A stretch of DNA of 64,000 nucleotides from Brevundimonas sp. MYb52 (GTDB lineage: Bacteria > Pseudomonadota > Alphaproteobacteria > Caulobacterales > Caulobacteraceae), in contig NZ_PCPB01000001.1 of the NCBI RefSeq assembly GCF_002979535.1, forward strand, positions 62,001-126,000. Reading direction: 5' to 3'. Both the position numbers and the translations under genes were made by a program. How positions within the stretch are numbered: position 1 is the stretch's first letter; each line of letters begins with the position of its first letter. This document shows, piece by piece, positions 9,018-18,055 of this stretch. Under the pieces are notes generated by a model. That model had not been told where the DNA came from and did not search any database. It saw nothing but the letters and a program-made list of their open reading frames with translations.

Positions 9018-9725
9018 TCAGTCCCTGTGTTCGACCACATGCTGGCCGCGCACCATGCGAACGAAGGGCAGGGGGCGGTCGGGATGGGTCAGGCGTTCGG
9101 CCATCTCGCCCAGGACAAAGCGGGTGATGGCGGGCAGGTCCAGGGCGCGGGCTTCGTCCAGCGGCAGCCAGGCGATCTCGTCCAGTTCGCCCGAGCCCTC
9201 GATGCGGTTGGGATCACGTAGAGCGTCCACCGGGGCCATGAAGAAGCGGGCGTCAAAGCGGCGCGTGCGGCCCGGCGGGGTAATGGCGCGGGCCACATAG
9301 GACAGGACCGACAGGTCGGGCAGGGCGCCCGCCTGACGATATTCACGCCAGGGTCCAGCGACCGAGGCGGGCGGGGCCGGGCGGCCGAGGATCAGGCCAG
9401 TTTCCTCAAACGTCTCGCGCACGGCGGTCAGGGCCAGGGCGCGGGCGCGACGGGCGGGCATCTCGGCCTCCAGCCGCCGGGCGACGTCAGATGACAGTTC
9501 GCCGGTCGAGGCGGCGGTGAAGTCGGATCGGTCGATGCGACCGCCGGGGAAGACCCACTTCGACGCCATGAAGACGTGGCCGGGCGCGCGCCGGCCCATC
9601 AGAACCTCAGGCCGGTCTCCGCCGCGCGTCAGGATCAGGGTGGCGGCGTCCTTGGGCTTCTGGCCGCCGCCCGTGCGCGGGGCGTCGGCCAGATCCTGAG
9701 CGGCGTCGAAGGGCTGAGGCTTCAC
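9018..9725 (-). CDS. NUDIX hydrolase (NUDT19/CoA-type)
   Basis: 235-residue NUDIX protein. The Nudix box is split in the manner of NUDT7/19-like enzymes: GGRIDRSD, then a long insert, then AVRETFEETGLILG. MASKWVFPGG precedes it. Relatives hydrolyse CoA or nucleotide derivatives, but the substrate here is unknown. It starts at GTG (9723-9725) with a GTGA overlap to the rnr stop, so translation is coupled to RNase R. Confidence 0.9.
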   Translation of the reverse strand: MKPQPFDAAQDLADAPRTGGGQKPKDAATLILTRGGDRPEVLMGRRAPGHVFMASKWVFPGGRIDRSDFTAASTGELSSDVARRLEAEMPARRARALALTAVRETFEETGLILGRPAPPASVAGPWREYRQAGALPDLSVLSYVARAITPPGRTRRFDARFFMAPVDALRDPNRIEGSGELDEIAWLPLDEARALDLPAITRFVLGEMAERLTHPDRPLPFVRMVRGQHVVEHRD

Positions 9726-12049
9726 CGCCGCTTGCCCTTGCGAACCCCCTTCAGCCCGCCGGAGGGCTTGGCGCCGTTGCGGGGCTTGGGACCGCCGGGG
9801 CGGCCCTTCCCGCGCTTGGGCGGGCCGTCGCCGCCCCCCCGGTCGTTTCGTCCTCGGATGCCGTAGCGCGGGGCGGGCGCGTTGGGATCGCGCGGGTCAG
9901 GCTCGGAGATCATTTCCAGCACCAGGCCGCCGGTGACGGGCGTGGCCTCCATCAGCTTGACCTCGACGCGACGGCCCAGAGTGAAGCGCTTGCCGGTGCG
10001 CTCGCCGACCAGGGCGTGGGCGCGGTCGTCGTGGGTGAAATACTCGCTGCCCAGGGTCGAGACTGGGACCAGACCATCGGCGCCCGTCTCGTCCAGCCGC
10101 ACGAATAGGCCGAAGCGGGTGACGCCGGTGATGCGCCCGCTGAAGGTCGCGCCGACGTGGTCTTCCAGGAAGGCGGCAATGTAGCGGTCCATGGCGTCGC
10201 GCTCGGCGGCCATCGAGCGGCGCTCGGTGCTCGTCACCTGTTCGGCGATGGCGGCCAGTTCGGCGATCTCGCGGTCCGTGAGGCCGTCCGATCCCAGGTT
10301 CAGACCCCGGATCAGGCCCCGGTGCACGATCAGGTCGGAATAGCGTCGGATCGGCGAGGTGAAGTGGGCGTAGCGGTCCAGGTGCAGACCGAAGTGGCCG
10401 ACGTTGTCCGGCGAATAGACGGCCTGCATCTGGGTGCGCAGGACCACCTCGTTGACCACCTCGGCGTGAGGCGTGTCGCGCATCTCGTCCAGCAGCTTGT
10501 TGAAGCGCTTGGTGGTCGGCGCCTCGCCCTTGTTCCAGGGCTTGGCGATGGTGTGCAGGAAGTCGGCCAGGTTGAAGATCTTCTCCTGGCTGGGCGCTTC
10601 GTGGACGCGATAGATCAGCGGCGTGCGCGTCTTCTCCAGCGTCTCGGCGGCGCAGACGTTGGCCTGGATCATCATTTCTTCGATCAGGCGGTGGGCCTCC
10701 AGCGACTTGCGCGGCTCGATGGCCGCGATGCCGCCATCGGGGGCCATGATGATGCGGCGCTCGGCGCTTTCGATGGCCAGGGGGCTGCGGCGCTCGCGGC
10801 CCTTCAGCATGGTCGAATAGGCGTTCCACAGCGGATAGAGGATGGCGTCCATGATCGGACCCGTCGTGTCGTCCTGCTGGCCGTCGATGGCGGACTGGGC
10901 CTGCTCGTAGGATAGCTTGGCCTGCGACCGCATCAGGCCGCGCATGAACTTGTGCCCGGTCTTCTTGCCGTCCTTGTCGAAGATCATCCGCACGGCCATG
11001 CAGGCGCGGTTCTCGCCCTGTTTCAGGCTGCACAGGCCGTTGGACAGGACTTCCGGCAGCATCGGCTCGACGCGGTCGGGGAAGTAGGTCGAGTTGCCCT
11101 TGTCGCGCGCCTCGCGGTCCAGGGCCGAGTTGGGGCGGACGTAGGCGGCCACGTCGGCGATGGCGACCCAGACGATCCAGCCGCCAGGATTCTTGGGATC
11201 GGTGTCGCGTTCTGCGTAGACGGCGTCGTCGTGGTCGCGCGCGTCGGCCGGGTCGATGGTGATGAAGGGGACTTCGCGCAGGTCCTCGCGGCCCTTTAGC
11301 GTCGGCAGGGCCTGATCCTCGGCCTCGCGCTCGACCAGTTCCGAGAAGCCGGTGGGCAGGCCGTGGGCGTGGATGGCGATGATGGAGGCGGCGCGCGGGT
11401 CATCCTCGCGGCCGATGGACTCCAGGATCTTGCCGCGCTTGGGCCCGTAGCGGTGGTCGCCCTTCTCGATCGAGGCCAGGACCAGGTCGCCGTCGCGCAG
11501 GTCGCCCGCCACGGCGTTCGGGATCAGCAGGACGTCCTTGGAGCGCTTGTCGACGGGCTCGACGCGGGTTTCGCGCGCTGACTTGCGGATCACGCCCAGG
11601 ACGCGGTTGGTTCCGGCGTCCAGCCGCTTGACCAGGCGGGCCTCCCAGCCCTCGGCGCCGCGCGCGAACTTGACCAGCAGGCGGTCGCCCAGGCCCGGTG
11701 CGGGGGTCTTGCCCTCGCGGTCGGGCAGCAGCAGGGCGCGCGGCGCGTCGTCGCCCCCCTTGACCCGTTCGACGTAGAGCTCGCCGTCCGCGTCGCGATC
11801 CACCACGTCGACCACGCCGACGGGGGGCAGGGCGCCGGCCTCGGAAAAGCCCTTACGGCCGCGCTTGCCCAGGGCGCCTTCGGCCTCCAGCGTCTTCAGC
11901 ATTTCGCGCAGTTGGCGGCGTTCAATGCCCTTCAATCCGAAGGCGCGGGCGATGTCGGCCTTCTCGGCCTCGCCCGCTTCACGCAGGAAGGCGATCAGGG
12001 TGTCTTTGTCGGGCAGGCCCGCGGCGGGGCGTTTCGGCGTCTTGGTCAT
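9722..12049 (-). CDS. rnr: Ribonuclease R
   Basis: 775-residue 3'-to-5' exoribonuclease. Order of domains: an N-terminal winged helix (about 10-65), OB-fold cold-shock domains, and an RNB catalytic domain with ITIDPADARDHDDAVYAE, whose Asp residues bind the two metals. HFTSPIRRYSDLIVHR is the RNB signature, and a C-terminal S1 domain follows (ATFSGRITGVTRFGLFVRL). The tail is strongly basic (KRGKGRPGG, RKGKRR), suited to structured RNA. AGGA lies a few bases before the ATG. Confidence 0.96.
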   Translation of the reverse strand: MTKTPKRPAAGLPDKDTLIAFLREAGEAEKADIARAFGLKGIERRQLREMLKTLEAEGALGKRGRKGFSEAGALPPVGVVDVVDRDADGELYVERVKGGDDAPRALLLPDREGKTPAPGLGDRLLVKFARGAEGWEARLVKRLDAGTNRVLGVIRKSARETRVEPVDKRSKDVLLIPNAVAGDLRDGDLVLASIEKGDHRYGPKRGKILESIGREDDPRAASIIAIHAHGLPTGFSELVEREAEDQALPTLKGREDLREVPFITIDPADARDHDDAVYAERDTDPKNPGGWIVWVAIADVAAYVRPNSALDREARDKGNSTYFPDRVEPMLPEVLSNGLCSLKQGENRACMAVRMIFDKDGKKTGHKFMRGLMRSQAKLSYEQAQSAIDGQQDDTTGPIMDAILYPLWNAYSTMLKGRERRSPLAIESAERRIIMAPDGGIAAIEPRKSLEAHRLIEEMMIQANVCAAETLEKTRTPLIYRVHEAPSQEKIFNLADFLHTIAKPWNKGEAPTTKRFNKLLDEMRDTPHAEVVNEVVLRTQMQAVYSPDNVGHFGLHLDRYAHFTSPIRRYSDLIVHRGLIRGLNLGSDGLTDREIAELAAIAEQVTSTERRSMAAERDAMDRYIAAFLEDHVGATFSGRITGVTRFGLFVRLDETGADGLVPVSTLGSEYFTHDDRAHALVGERTGKRFTLGRRVEVKLMEATPVTGGLVLEMISEPDPRDPNAPAPRYGIRGRNDRGGGDGPPKRGKGRPGGPKPRNGAKPSGGLKGVRKGKRR

Positions 12050-12164
12050 TGCGTCCTATGTAATGCGCTTCGGGGCAAATGGGTGAAAACTTGCGTGAGT
12101 TGACCGCGAAGCCTGCGACGCCCAGCTTCCGCCCCTGAACACGCCTCTTTCGGAGCCTTTTCGC

Positions 12165-13568
12165 ATGTCGATGTCCGACGCCCCCGTCCTGATCCGTCCT
12201 GTGGGATCGCTGCTGGACCTGATCGGCAAGACGCCGATGGTCGAGGTGACGCGGATCGACACCGGTCCGTGCCGTCTGTTCCTGAAGCTGGAGAGCCAGA
12301 ACCCCGGCGGTTCCATCAAGGACCGCATCGCCCTGTCGATGATCGAGGCGGCGGAAAACGCGGGCTGGCTGAAACCGGGCGGCACCATTGTCGAGGCGAC
12401 GGCGGGCAATACCGGCCTGGCCCTGACCCTGGTCGGCAAGCAGAAGGGCTACAAGGTCCTGCTGGTCATCCCCGACAAGATGTCCAAGGAAAAGATCCAG
12501 CACCTGCGCGCCATGGGCGCCGACGTGCGCCTGACCCGCTCGGATGTGCCGCACGGCCACCCCGAATACTACACCGACATGGCCGAACGTCTGGCCCAGC
12601 AGATCCCGGGCGGCTACTTCGTCAACCAGTTCGCCAACGACGCCAACACCGCCGCCCACTTCAAGACGACCGGGCCTGAAATCTACGAGCAGATGGACGG
12701 CCAGATCGACGCCTTCGTCGCCGGCATCGGCTCGGGCGGGACGATCACGGGCAATGCGCAATACTTCAAGTCGCAGGGCTCGAAGGCCAAGATCATCCTG
12801 GCCGACCCGGTCGGTTCGGCCCTGGCCGGGCTGATCAACGAGGGCGTGGCCGGGCCGGACGGCAGCTATTCGGTCGAGGGTATCGGTCAGAACTTCATGC
12901 CCGACACCGCCGACGCCGACCTGATCGACGTGGCCTATTCCATCCCGGACAGCGAGGCGATCGCCACGGTGCGCGATCTGCTGCTGAAGGAAGGCATCCT
13001 GGCGGGGTCGTCGTCGGGCACCCTGATCGCCACGGCCCTGCGCTGGTGCCGCGAGCAAACCGAGCCGAAGCGGGTCGTGACCTTCGTCTGCGACACCGGC
13101 GCCAAGTACCTGTCCAAGGTCTATAACGACGCCTGGCTGGCTGATCAGGGTCTGACCCAGCGCGAGCTGCACGGCGACCTGTCGGATCTGATCACCCGCA
13201 AATACGCCAACGGCGACGTCGTGGTGATCGGCCCCGACGACACCCTGGACACCGCCTTCAAGCGGATGAAGGGCGACGGCGTGTCGCAACTGCCGGTCAT
13301 TCAGGACGGTCGTCTGGTCGGCATTCTGGACGAGAGCGACATCGTCCACATCATGAACACCGACGAGATCACCCGGAAAGAACGCTTCGCCAAGCCGGTG
13401 TCCTCGGCCATGACGCGCGACCTGGACACCCTGCAGGTCAGCGAGACGCTGGACGCCCTGATCCCGATCTTTGACCGCGACCGCGTGGCCATCGTGCTGG
13501 ACGGCGAGACCTTCGTCGGCCTGATCGCCCGCACCGACCTGATCAACCACCTCAGCCTGAACCGGTAA
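12165..13568 (+). CDS. Cystathionine beta-synthase
   Basis: 467-residue PLP enzyme that joins serine and homocysteine to cystathionine. The fold-type II core has NPGGSIKDR with K52 as Schiff-base lysine, the EATAGNTGLAL substrate loop and the GSGGT(I) phosphate-binding loop. The C-terminal ~130 residues carry two CBS domains (from VVVIGPDDTLDTAF and from VSSAMTRDLDTLQVSE), which distinguishes it from plain CysK. It starts at ATG 12165, 4 bases upstream of the partner cystathionine gamma-lyase-type gene at its 3' end. Together they give reverse transsulfuration. A CysK-like side activity is possible. Confidence 0.92.
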   Translation: MSMSDAPVLIRPVGSLLDLIGKTPMVEVTRIDTGPCRLFLKLESQNPGGSIKDRIALSMIEAAENAGWLKPGGTIVEATAGNTGLALTLVGKQKGYKVLLVIPDKMSKEKIQHLRAMGADVRLTRSDVPHGHPEYYTDMAERLAQQIPGGYFVNQFANDANTAAHFKTTGPEIYEQMDGQIDAFVAGIGSGGTITGNAQYFKSQGSKAKIILADPVGSALAGLINEGVAGPDGSYSVEGIGQNFMPDTADADLIDVAYSIPDSEAIATVRDLLLKEGILAGSSSGTLIATALRWCREQTEPKRVVTFVCDTGAKYLSKVYNDAWLADQGLTQRELHGDLSDLITRKYANGDVVVIGPDDTLDTAFKRMKGDGVSQLPVIQDGRLVGILDESDIVHIMNTDEITRKERFAKPVSSAMTRDLDTLQVSETLDALIPIFDRDRVAIVLDGETFVGLIARTDLINHLSLNR

Positions 13569-13572
13569 GACC

Positions 13573-14751
13573 ATGGCAGACCTGAAGAACAGCCAGGGTT
13601 TCTCGACCCGCGCCATCCACGCCGGCCAGAAGCCCGACCCGACCACGGGCGCGGTGATGACGCCGATCTACGCCACCTCGACCTATGCCCAGGAAAGCCC
13701 GGGCGTGAACAAGGGTTATGAGTATGCGCGCGGCAAGAACCCGACGCGCGAGGCCTTCGAGGCCTGCATCGCCGATCTGGAGGGCGGGGTTCAGGCCTTC
13801 GGCTTCGGCTCGGGCATGGCGGCGACCTCGACTGCGCTGGAACTGCTGGACGCCGGGTCGCACATCGTCACCGGCGACGACCTGTACGGCGGCTCGTGGC
13901 GGCTGTTCGAGCGGGTGCGGCGCCGGTCCATGGGGCTGGACTTCAGCTACATCGACCTGACCGACCTCAAGGCAGTCGAGGCGGCGATCACCGACAAGAC
14001 GCGGATGCTGTGGGTCGAGACGCCGACCAATCCGCTGATGAAGCTGGCCGACATTGAGGTCCTGTCCAAGATCGCCAAGGCGCACAAGCTGATCCTGGTC
14101 GTGGACAACACCTTCGCCACGCCGTGGAGCCAGCAGCCGCTGGCGCTCGGCGCCGACGTGGTCATGCATTCGGCGACCAAGTACCTGAACGGTCACTCCG
14201 ACATCGTCGGTGGGGTTCTGGTGGCCAAGGACGCCGAGATGGCGGCGCAGCTGAAGTTCCTGCAGAACTCCATCGGCGGCGTCATGGGGCCGTTCGACGC
14301 CTTCCTGGCCAACCGGGGGCTGAAGACCCTGGGCCTGCGCATGAAGGCGCACAACGAGAACGCCATGGCCGTCGCCCGCTGGCTGGAAGACCGGGCCGGT
14401 CAGAAGAACGGCGGGGTGGCCAAGGTCATCTATCCGGGTCTGATCAGCCACCCGCAGCACGAATTGGCGGCACGTCAGATGAACGGGCGCTTCGGCGGCA
14501 TGGTCACGGTGCTGATCGACGGCGATCTGGAGCGCACACGGCGGGTGCTGGAGCGGGTGCAGGTCTTCACCCTGGCGGAGTCGCTGGGCGGGGTCGAAAG
14601 CCTGGTGAACCACCCGGCCATCATGACCCACGCCTCCGTGCCCAAGGAGGTCCGTGAGGCGGGCGGCGTCACCGATAACCTGATCCGCCTGTCGGTCGGG
14701 GTCGAGGACATCGACGACCTGATCGCCGATCTGGATCAGGCGCTTTCCTGA
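13573..14751 (+). CDS. Trans-sulfuration PLP enzyme (cystathionine gamma-lyase type)
   Basis: 392-residue Cys/Met-metabolism PLP enzyme. Visible are YEYARGKNPTREAFEACIA, the cofactor-binding GSGMAATSTALEL, VETPTNPLMKLADI, and the PLP lysine in HSATKYLNGHSDIVGG. Its position 4 bases after cystathionine beta-synthase argues for cystathionine gamma-lyase, making cysteine. The near-identical cystathionine gamma-synthase cannot be excluded by sequence alone. Confidence 0.9.
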   Translation: MADLKNSQGFSTRAIHAGQKPDPTTGAVMTPIYATSTYAQESPGVNKGYEYARGKNPTREAFEACIADLEGGVQAFGFGSGMAATSTALELLDAGSHIVTGDDLYGGSWRLFERVRRRSMGLDFSYIDLTDLKAVEAAITDKTRMLWVETPTNPLMKLADIEVLSKIAKAHKLILVVDNTFATPWSQQPLALGADVVMHSATKYLNGHSDIVGGVLVAKDAEMAAQLKFLQNSIGGVMGPFDAFLANRGLKTLGLRMKAHNENAMAVARWLEDRAGQKNGGVAKVIYPGLISHPQHELAARQMNGRFGGMVTVLIDGDLERTRRVLERVQVFTLAESLGGVESLVNHPAIMTHASVPKEVREAGGVTDNLIRLSVGVEDIDDLIADLDQALS

Positions 14752-14763
14752 TCTGATACGAAA

Positions 14764-14800
14764 AAGGGGCGCTCCGGCTGACCGGAGCGCCCCTTCGATT
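14764..14800 (+). terminator. Intrinsic terminator after the transsulfuration operon
   Basis: A perfect 14-bp stem (14764-14777 with 14782-14795) with a CTGA loop is flanked by A and T tracts. It probably works for both the transsulfuration operon and the convergent cold-shock gene. Confidence 0.88.
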
Positions 14801-14835
14801 TCTTCGCCGGGGCTAGAGCCCTGACGAGGCCGAAA

Positions 14836-15048
14836 TCAGCCTTCGGTCTTCAGTTGACCGGCCGATTCCTTGCCCGAGCGACGGTCGCGCTCGATTTCGT
14901 ACGAGACCTTTTGGTTCTCGTCGAGGCCACGCAGGCCGGCAGCTTCGACAGCCGAGATGTGCACGAACACGTCTTTGCCGCCGTCATCCGGTTGGATGAA
15001 GCCGTAGCCCTTGGTGGAGTTGAACCATTTCACAGTGCCGGTAGCCAT
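14836..15048 (-). CDS. Cold-shock domain protein
   Basis: 70-residue single-domain cold-shock protein, a nucleic-acid chaperone. Both RNP motifs are present: KGYGFIQ (RNP1) and DVFVHIS (RNP2), after TGTVKWFNS. The leader upstream (15049-15220) is about 170 bases long without a gene, which fits the long untranslated leaders of csp genes, though I see no specific cold-box. The paralogue cannot be specified. Confidence 0.95.
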   Translation of the reverse strand: MATGTVKWFNSTKGYGFIQPDDGGKDVFVHISAVEAAGLRGLDENQKVSYEIERDRRSGKESAGQLKTEG

Positions 15049-15220
15049 TTTCAGGACCTCCGCTAGTCGTTGGCCTCAGGGAACAGCCCCTTTGGCCTGT
15101 CGGGTCTGAATGGATCGGCCTAGTCCTCGGTGCGCAGAGCAAAGGGGCAGCAGCGTTACGCAGAGAGATCGACGGCGGTAAAATGGACGGCAAATGCGTC
15201 CAGCGCAAGACCCCTTGGAT

Positions 15221-15442
15221 TCAGGCGTCTTCTTCTTCGTCGGCGGGAGCGGCGGCGTCGCCGACGTAGCTCGCCTGACAGCGCTTGCGCAGGGCGGCGG
15301 TGATGGTGCCGCCGTAGAGGCTGTCCTGAATGCGGTCATAGCCCTCGCTCTGCAGCGCCTGCTTGACCTCGCTGACGGTGCGGCAGGCGCCGCTTTCAGC
15401 TAATTGATACGCACGTTCCAGGGTAGTGGGGCGGAAAGTCAT
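15221..15442 (-). CDS. Small hypothetical protein (73 aa)
   Basis: Short protein with a helical N-terminal two-thirds (LERAYQLAESGACRTVSEV, then LQSEGYDRIQDSLYG) that resembles a helix-turn-helix-like fold, ending in an acidic tail (ADEEEDA). Two Cys are present. No catalytic motif is seen. The ATG at 15440-15442 follows an AAGG only two bases upstream, so the start is less certain. It is a separate transcription unit between the csp leader and the porin gene. Confidence 0.65.
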   Translation of the reverse strand: MTFRPTTLERAYQLAESGACRTVSEVKQALQSEGYDRIQDSLYGGTITAALRKRCQASYVGDAAAPADEEEDA

Positions 15443-15495
15443 GACCTTAACCTAATGACTTTCCCCCGATTATCTACCGCTGATCGGTCACAAGA

Positions 15496-16203
15496 TCAGA
15501 ACGAGAAGTTGATCCCCGCGACCAGGGCGCCCTTGTATTGTTCGCCCGGAACGTCGGCGTCGGTGTCATGCCAGCGCAGTTCCAGCTCGGTCTTCGGCGT
15601 CAGGGCGTAGGAGCCGCCGACGTTCCAGCCGGTGTAGTCGACGCTGTTGTCCTGATCGCGGCGACCGATTTCGGCCGAGACGTTCAGCTTGTTGGTGAAG
15701 TCCCAGCCGCCGCGGAGCGCCACCCAGGTCCAGGCCTCGGTCGAGCCGGTGCCGTCGGGCGAGTGCTGCAGCCGCAGGCGGGCGCTGGCCGGGCCGATCG
15801 AGCGCTTCATGTCGGCGGTGAATTCCCAGGCGTCGTCGTCATAGCCGGGGTTGGCGTCGAAGCGATACTTGTGGGCCAGGTTCAGGTCGAAGTCGAAGCC
15901 GGCGAACTCGGGGCGCAGGCCCACGACCAGTTCATTCTCCAGTTTGGAGCCGCCCGCGTCGATGGTTTCCAGCCCGGCGGAGCCATAGACAAGACCGCTG
16001 GCGCTTTCCCATTCGGCCGCGCCATAGACGAAGGGATCGCCGTCCGTCTTGGACAGGTCCTTGGAGCGGTTGTCGGTCGCGGCGCCGGCCGAGAAGGACC
16101 ACTTGCCCCCACTCAGACCAGTATCCTGCGCATGGGCCCCGGAGGCCATCAGGACCAGGGGCGCAGCGGCGATAAGGGCGGCGTTCGTCAGGGTGCGGAG
16201 CAT
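15496..16203 (-). CDS. TorF family putative porin
   Basis: 235-residue outer-membrane beta-barrel protein. It has a signal peptide (LIAAAPLVLMASGAHA, cut after AHA), alternating amphipathic strands throughout and a C-terminal phenylalanine (AGINFSF), the BAM recognition signal. Segments such as WSFSAGAATDNRSKDLSKT and SASGLVYGSAGLE fit TIGR02001/TorF-like porins. The cargo is unknown. Confidence 0.8.
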   Translation of the reverse strand: MLRTLTNAALIAAAPLVLMASGAHAQDTGLSGGKWSFSAGAATDNRSKDLSKTDGDPFVYGAAEWESASGLVYGSAGLETIDAGGSKLENELVVGLRPEFAGFDFDLNLAHKYRFDANPGYDDDAWEFTADMKRSIGPASARLRLQHSPDGTGSTEAWTWVALRGGWDFTNKLNVSAEIGRRDQDNSVDYTGWNVGGSYALTPKTELELRWHDTDADVPGEQYKGALVAGINFSF

Positions 16204-16233
16204 GAAAAGCCTCGTGAAGCGACGAGGCCGCTC

Positions 16234-17160
16234 CTAGAGACGCTTCTTGTCGAATTTATCACAGGCCTGTGAAAACTCGTCCGCCAACCGCGCCACAAGC
16301 TGGGCCGTTGTGGGGCTGTCGTGGATCGAGCCTGAGCCTTGCCCGGCGGACCAGATGGTCTTCCACGCCTTGGCTTCCTCGCCCATGTCCAGCTTGTGTT
16401 CGGGCAGGGACTTCGGGTCGATCTTGTTCTCGACCAGGGACGGGGTCAGGAAGTTGGCCGGGATGCCCGAAACGGCGGGGGTATAGGTGATGTCGGCCGA
16501 GCCGGAGGCGACGATCAGGTCCTTATAGTGCGGCTGGGCCTCGCTCTCGGCCGTGGCGATGAAGCGGGTGCCCATATAGGCGAAGTCGGCGCCCATCATC
16601 AGGGCGGCGGCCACGTCCTGGCCCGTCGACAGACAGCCCGCGAGGATGATGGTCCCGTCATAGAAGCTGCGGACCTCGTTGATCAGGGCGAAGGGATTGA
16701 CCACGCCCGCATGGCCGCCCGCGCCATTGGCGACCAGGATCAGGCCGTCGACCCCGGCCTCGGCCGCCTTCCTCGCATGACGGACATTGGCGATGTCGTG
16801 GAAGACCACGCCGCCGTAGCCGTGAACCGCGTCGACCACGTCGCGCACCGCGCCTAGCGAGGTGATGATCAGCGGCACTTTCTCTTCGACCGAGACCATC
16901 ATGTCGGCCATCAGGCGCGGATTGGTCGGATGGACGATGTGGTTGACGCCGTAAGCGGCGGCGTCAGGTTTCAGCCGGGATTTGATCTCTTGCACCCAGT
17001 CCCGATAGCCCTCGGTCGTGCGCTGGTTCAGCGAGGGGAAGGTGCCGATCACGCCCGCATTGCAGGCCTCGACCACCAGATCCGGGCCGGACACCAGGAA
17101 CATGGGCGAGGCGATGACCGGCAGCTTCAGGCCGGACTGCAGGGAAGCGGGAATGGCCAC
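16234..17160 (-). CDS. NAD(P)H-dependent flavin oxidoreductase / nitronate monooxygenase
   Basis: 308-residue FMN TIM-barrel enzyme of the 2-nitropropane dioxygenase family. Evidence includes LPVIASPMFLVSGPDLV at the N-terminus, VNHIVHPTNPRL, a LVANGAGGHAG FMN-phosphate loop and AALMMGADFAYMGTRFIAT. The physiological substrate may be an alkyl nitronate or another oxidised compound. The frame is open for another 130 codons upstream, but that region contains an intergenic repeat. I use the GTG at 17158-17160, which has AGGAAA 8 bases upstream and gives the standard family start. Confidence 0.88.
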   Translation of the reverse strand: MAIPASLQSGLKLPVIASPMFLVSGPDLVVEACNAGVIGTFPSLNQRTTEGYRDWVQEIKSRLKPDAAAYGVNHIVHPTNPRLMADMMVSVEEKVPLIITSLGAVRDVVDAVHGYGGVVFHDIANVRHARKAAEAGVDGLILVANGAGGHAGVVNPFALINEVRSFYDGTIILAGCLSTGQDVAAALMMGADFAYMGTRFIATAESEAQPHYKDLIVASGSADITYTPAVSGIPANFLTPSLVENKIDPKSLPEHKLDMGEEAKAWKTIWSAGQGSGSIHDSPTTAQLVARLADEFSQACDKFDKKRL

Positions 17161-17242
17161 GGATCGTTTCCTGGAATGGTTTCTGCGGGTTGTTTTAAGG
17201 GACGCTAACCGGGTGTCGCGGGGGAAGGCAATGCACTCACTA

Positions 17243-17370
17243 CCGCTCATCCCCGCGGAGGCGGGGACCCAGTAAGAGCCACGGACACCGCGCTCGGAAT
17301 GGCGGCCTTTGATTTCCGGTCGGTGCTTGCAGCCAAGGCACTGGGTCCCCGCCTCCGCGGGGATGAGCGG
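17243..17370. repeat. Paired REP-like inverted repeat
   Basis: Two perfect 31-bp copies in opposite orientation, 17243-17273 and 17340-17370, are separated by 66 bases. Each contains an internal CCCCGC-GGAG-GCGGGG palindrome. This is the widespread proteobacterial repeat that reads as IPAEAGTQ in spurious translations. It occupies most of the ~400-base gap between the flavin oxidoreductase and queF. I see no gene in the rest of that gap and no preQ1-riboswitch fold. Confidence 0.85.
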
Positions 17371-17558
17371 ATTTTGGGGGCGGAGGCGCGGAAAGCAGCC
17401 CGCCAAAAAACAGAGTCCAATTCGTCTAATCTGTCTGAAATCCCCCTCAGGCCCGTCCGTCCGCAACCCGCATCCTACCACGGCGAGGAAGGGCGCCAGG
17501 TCGATTGTGCAAACGCCGTCGCGGGGGCGGCATTTTCTTTGGCGGACCAAACGCCTAA

Positions 17559-18029
17559 ATGGCGGGCATGACGCACTATACCGACAGCCTGTCCCAGCTC
17601 GGCGCCCAGACCGCCGCCCCGACCAGCCCCGAAACCGCCGTGCTGGAGCGCGTGCCCAATCCGCATGCCGACACGCTTTATGTGGCGCGCTTCACCGCGC
17701 CCGAGTTCACCAGCCTGTGCCCGGTGACGGGCCAGCCCGACTTCGCCCACATCGTCATCGACTATGTGCCCGGCGACTGGCTGGTCGAGTCGAAGTCGCT
17801 GAAGATGTACCTGACCAGCTTCCGCAACCACGGCGCCTTCCACGAGGACTGCACCGTCGCCATCGGCAAGCGCCTGGCTGACCTGCTGCAACCGAAATGG
17901 CTGCGCATCGGCGGCTACTGGTACCCGCGCGGCGGCATCCCCATCGACGTCTTCTGGCAAACCGGCGCGCCCATCGAAGGCGTCTGGCTGCCGGATCAAG
18001 GCGTCGCGACCTATCGCGGGCGGGGGTGA
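17559..18029 (+). CDS. queF: NADPH-dependent 7-cyano-7-deazaguanine reductase (preQ0 reductase)
   Basis: 156-residue unimodular QueF that reduces preQ0 to preQ1 in queuosine synthesis. Present are the catalytic Cys in [35 protein letters not shown] (QueF signature), HEDC and [16 protein letters not shown] second ATG lies three codons in at 17568; neither has a strong ribosome site. The gene is free-standing, with a lower-GC gene convergent at its 3' side. Confidence 0.95.
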   Translation: MAGMTHYTDSLSQLGAQTAAPTSPETAVLERVPNPHADTLYVARFTAPEFTSLCPVTGQPDFAHIVIDYVPGDWLVESKSLKMYLTSFRNHGAFHEDCTVAIGKRLADLLQPKWLRIGGYWYPRGGIPIDVFWQTGAPIEGVWLPDQGVATYRGRG

Positions 18030-18055
18030 GGGGGAGGTTTGACCACCCTCCAAAC

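Noticed and set aside
17161..17550. Upstream extension of the flavin oxidoreductase
   Set aside because: The extension translates both copies of an intergenic repeat; a GTG with an AGGAAA site at 17160 gives the normal start.
17460..17558. A preQ1 riboswitch upstream of queF
   Set aside because: No short hairpin plus A-rich tail of the preQ1 type is present before the ATG.
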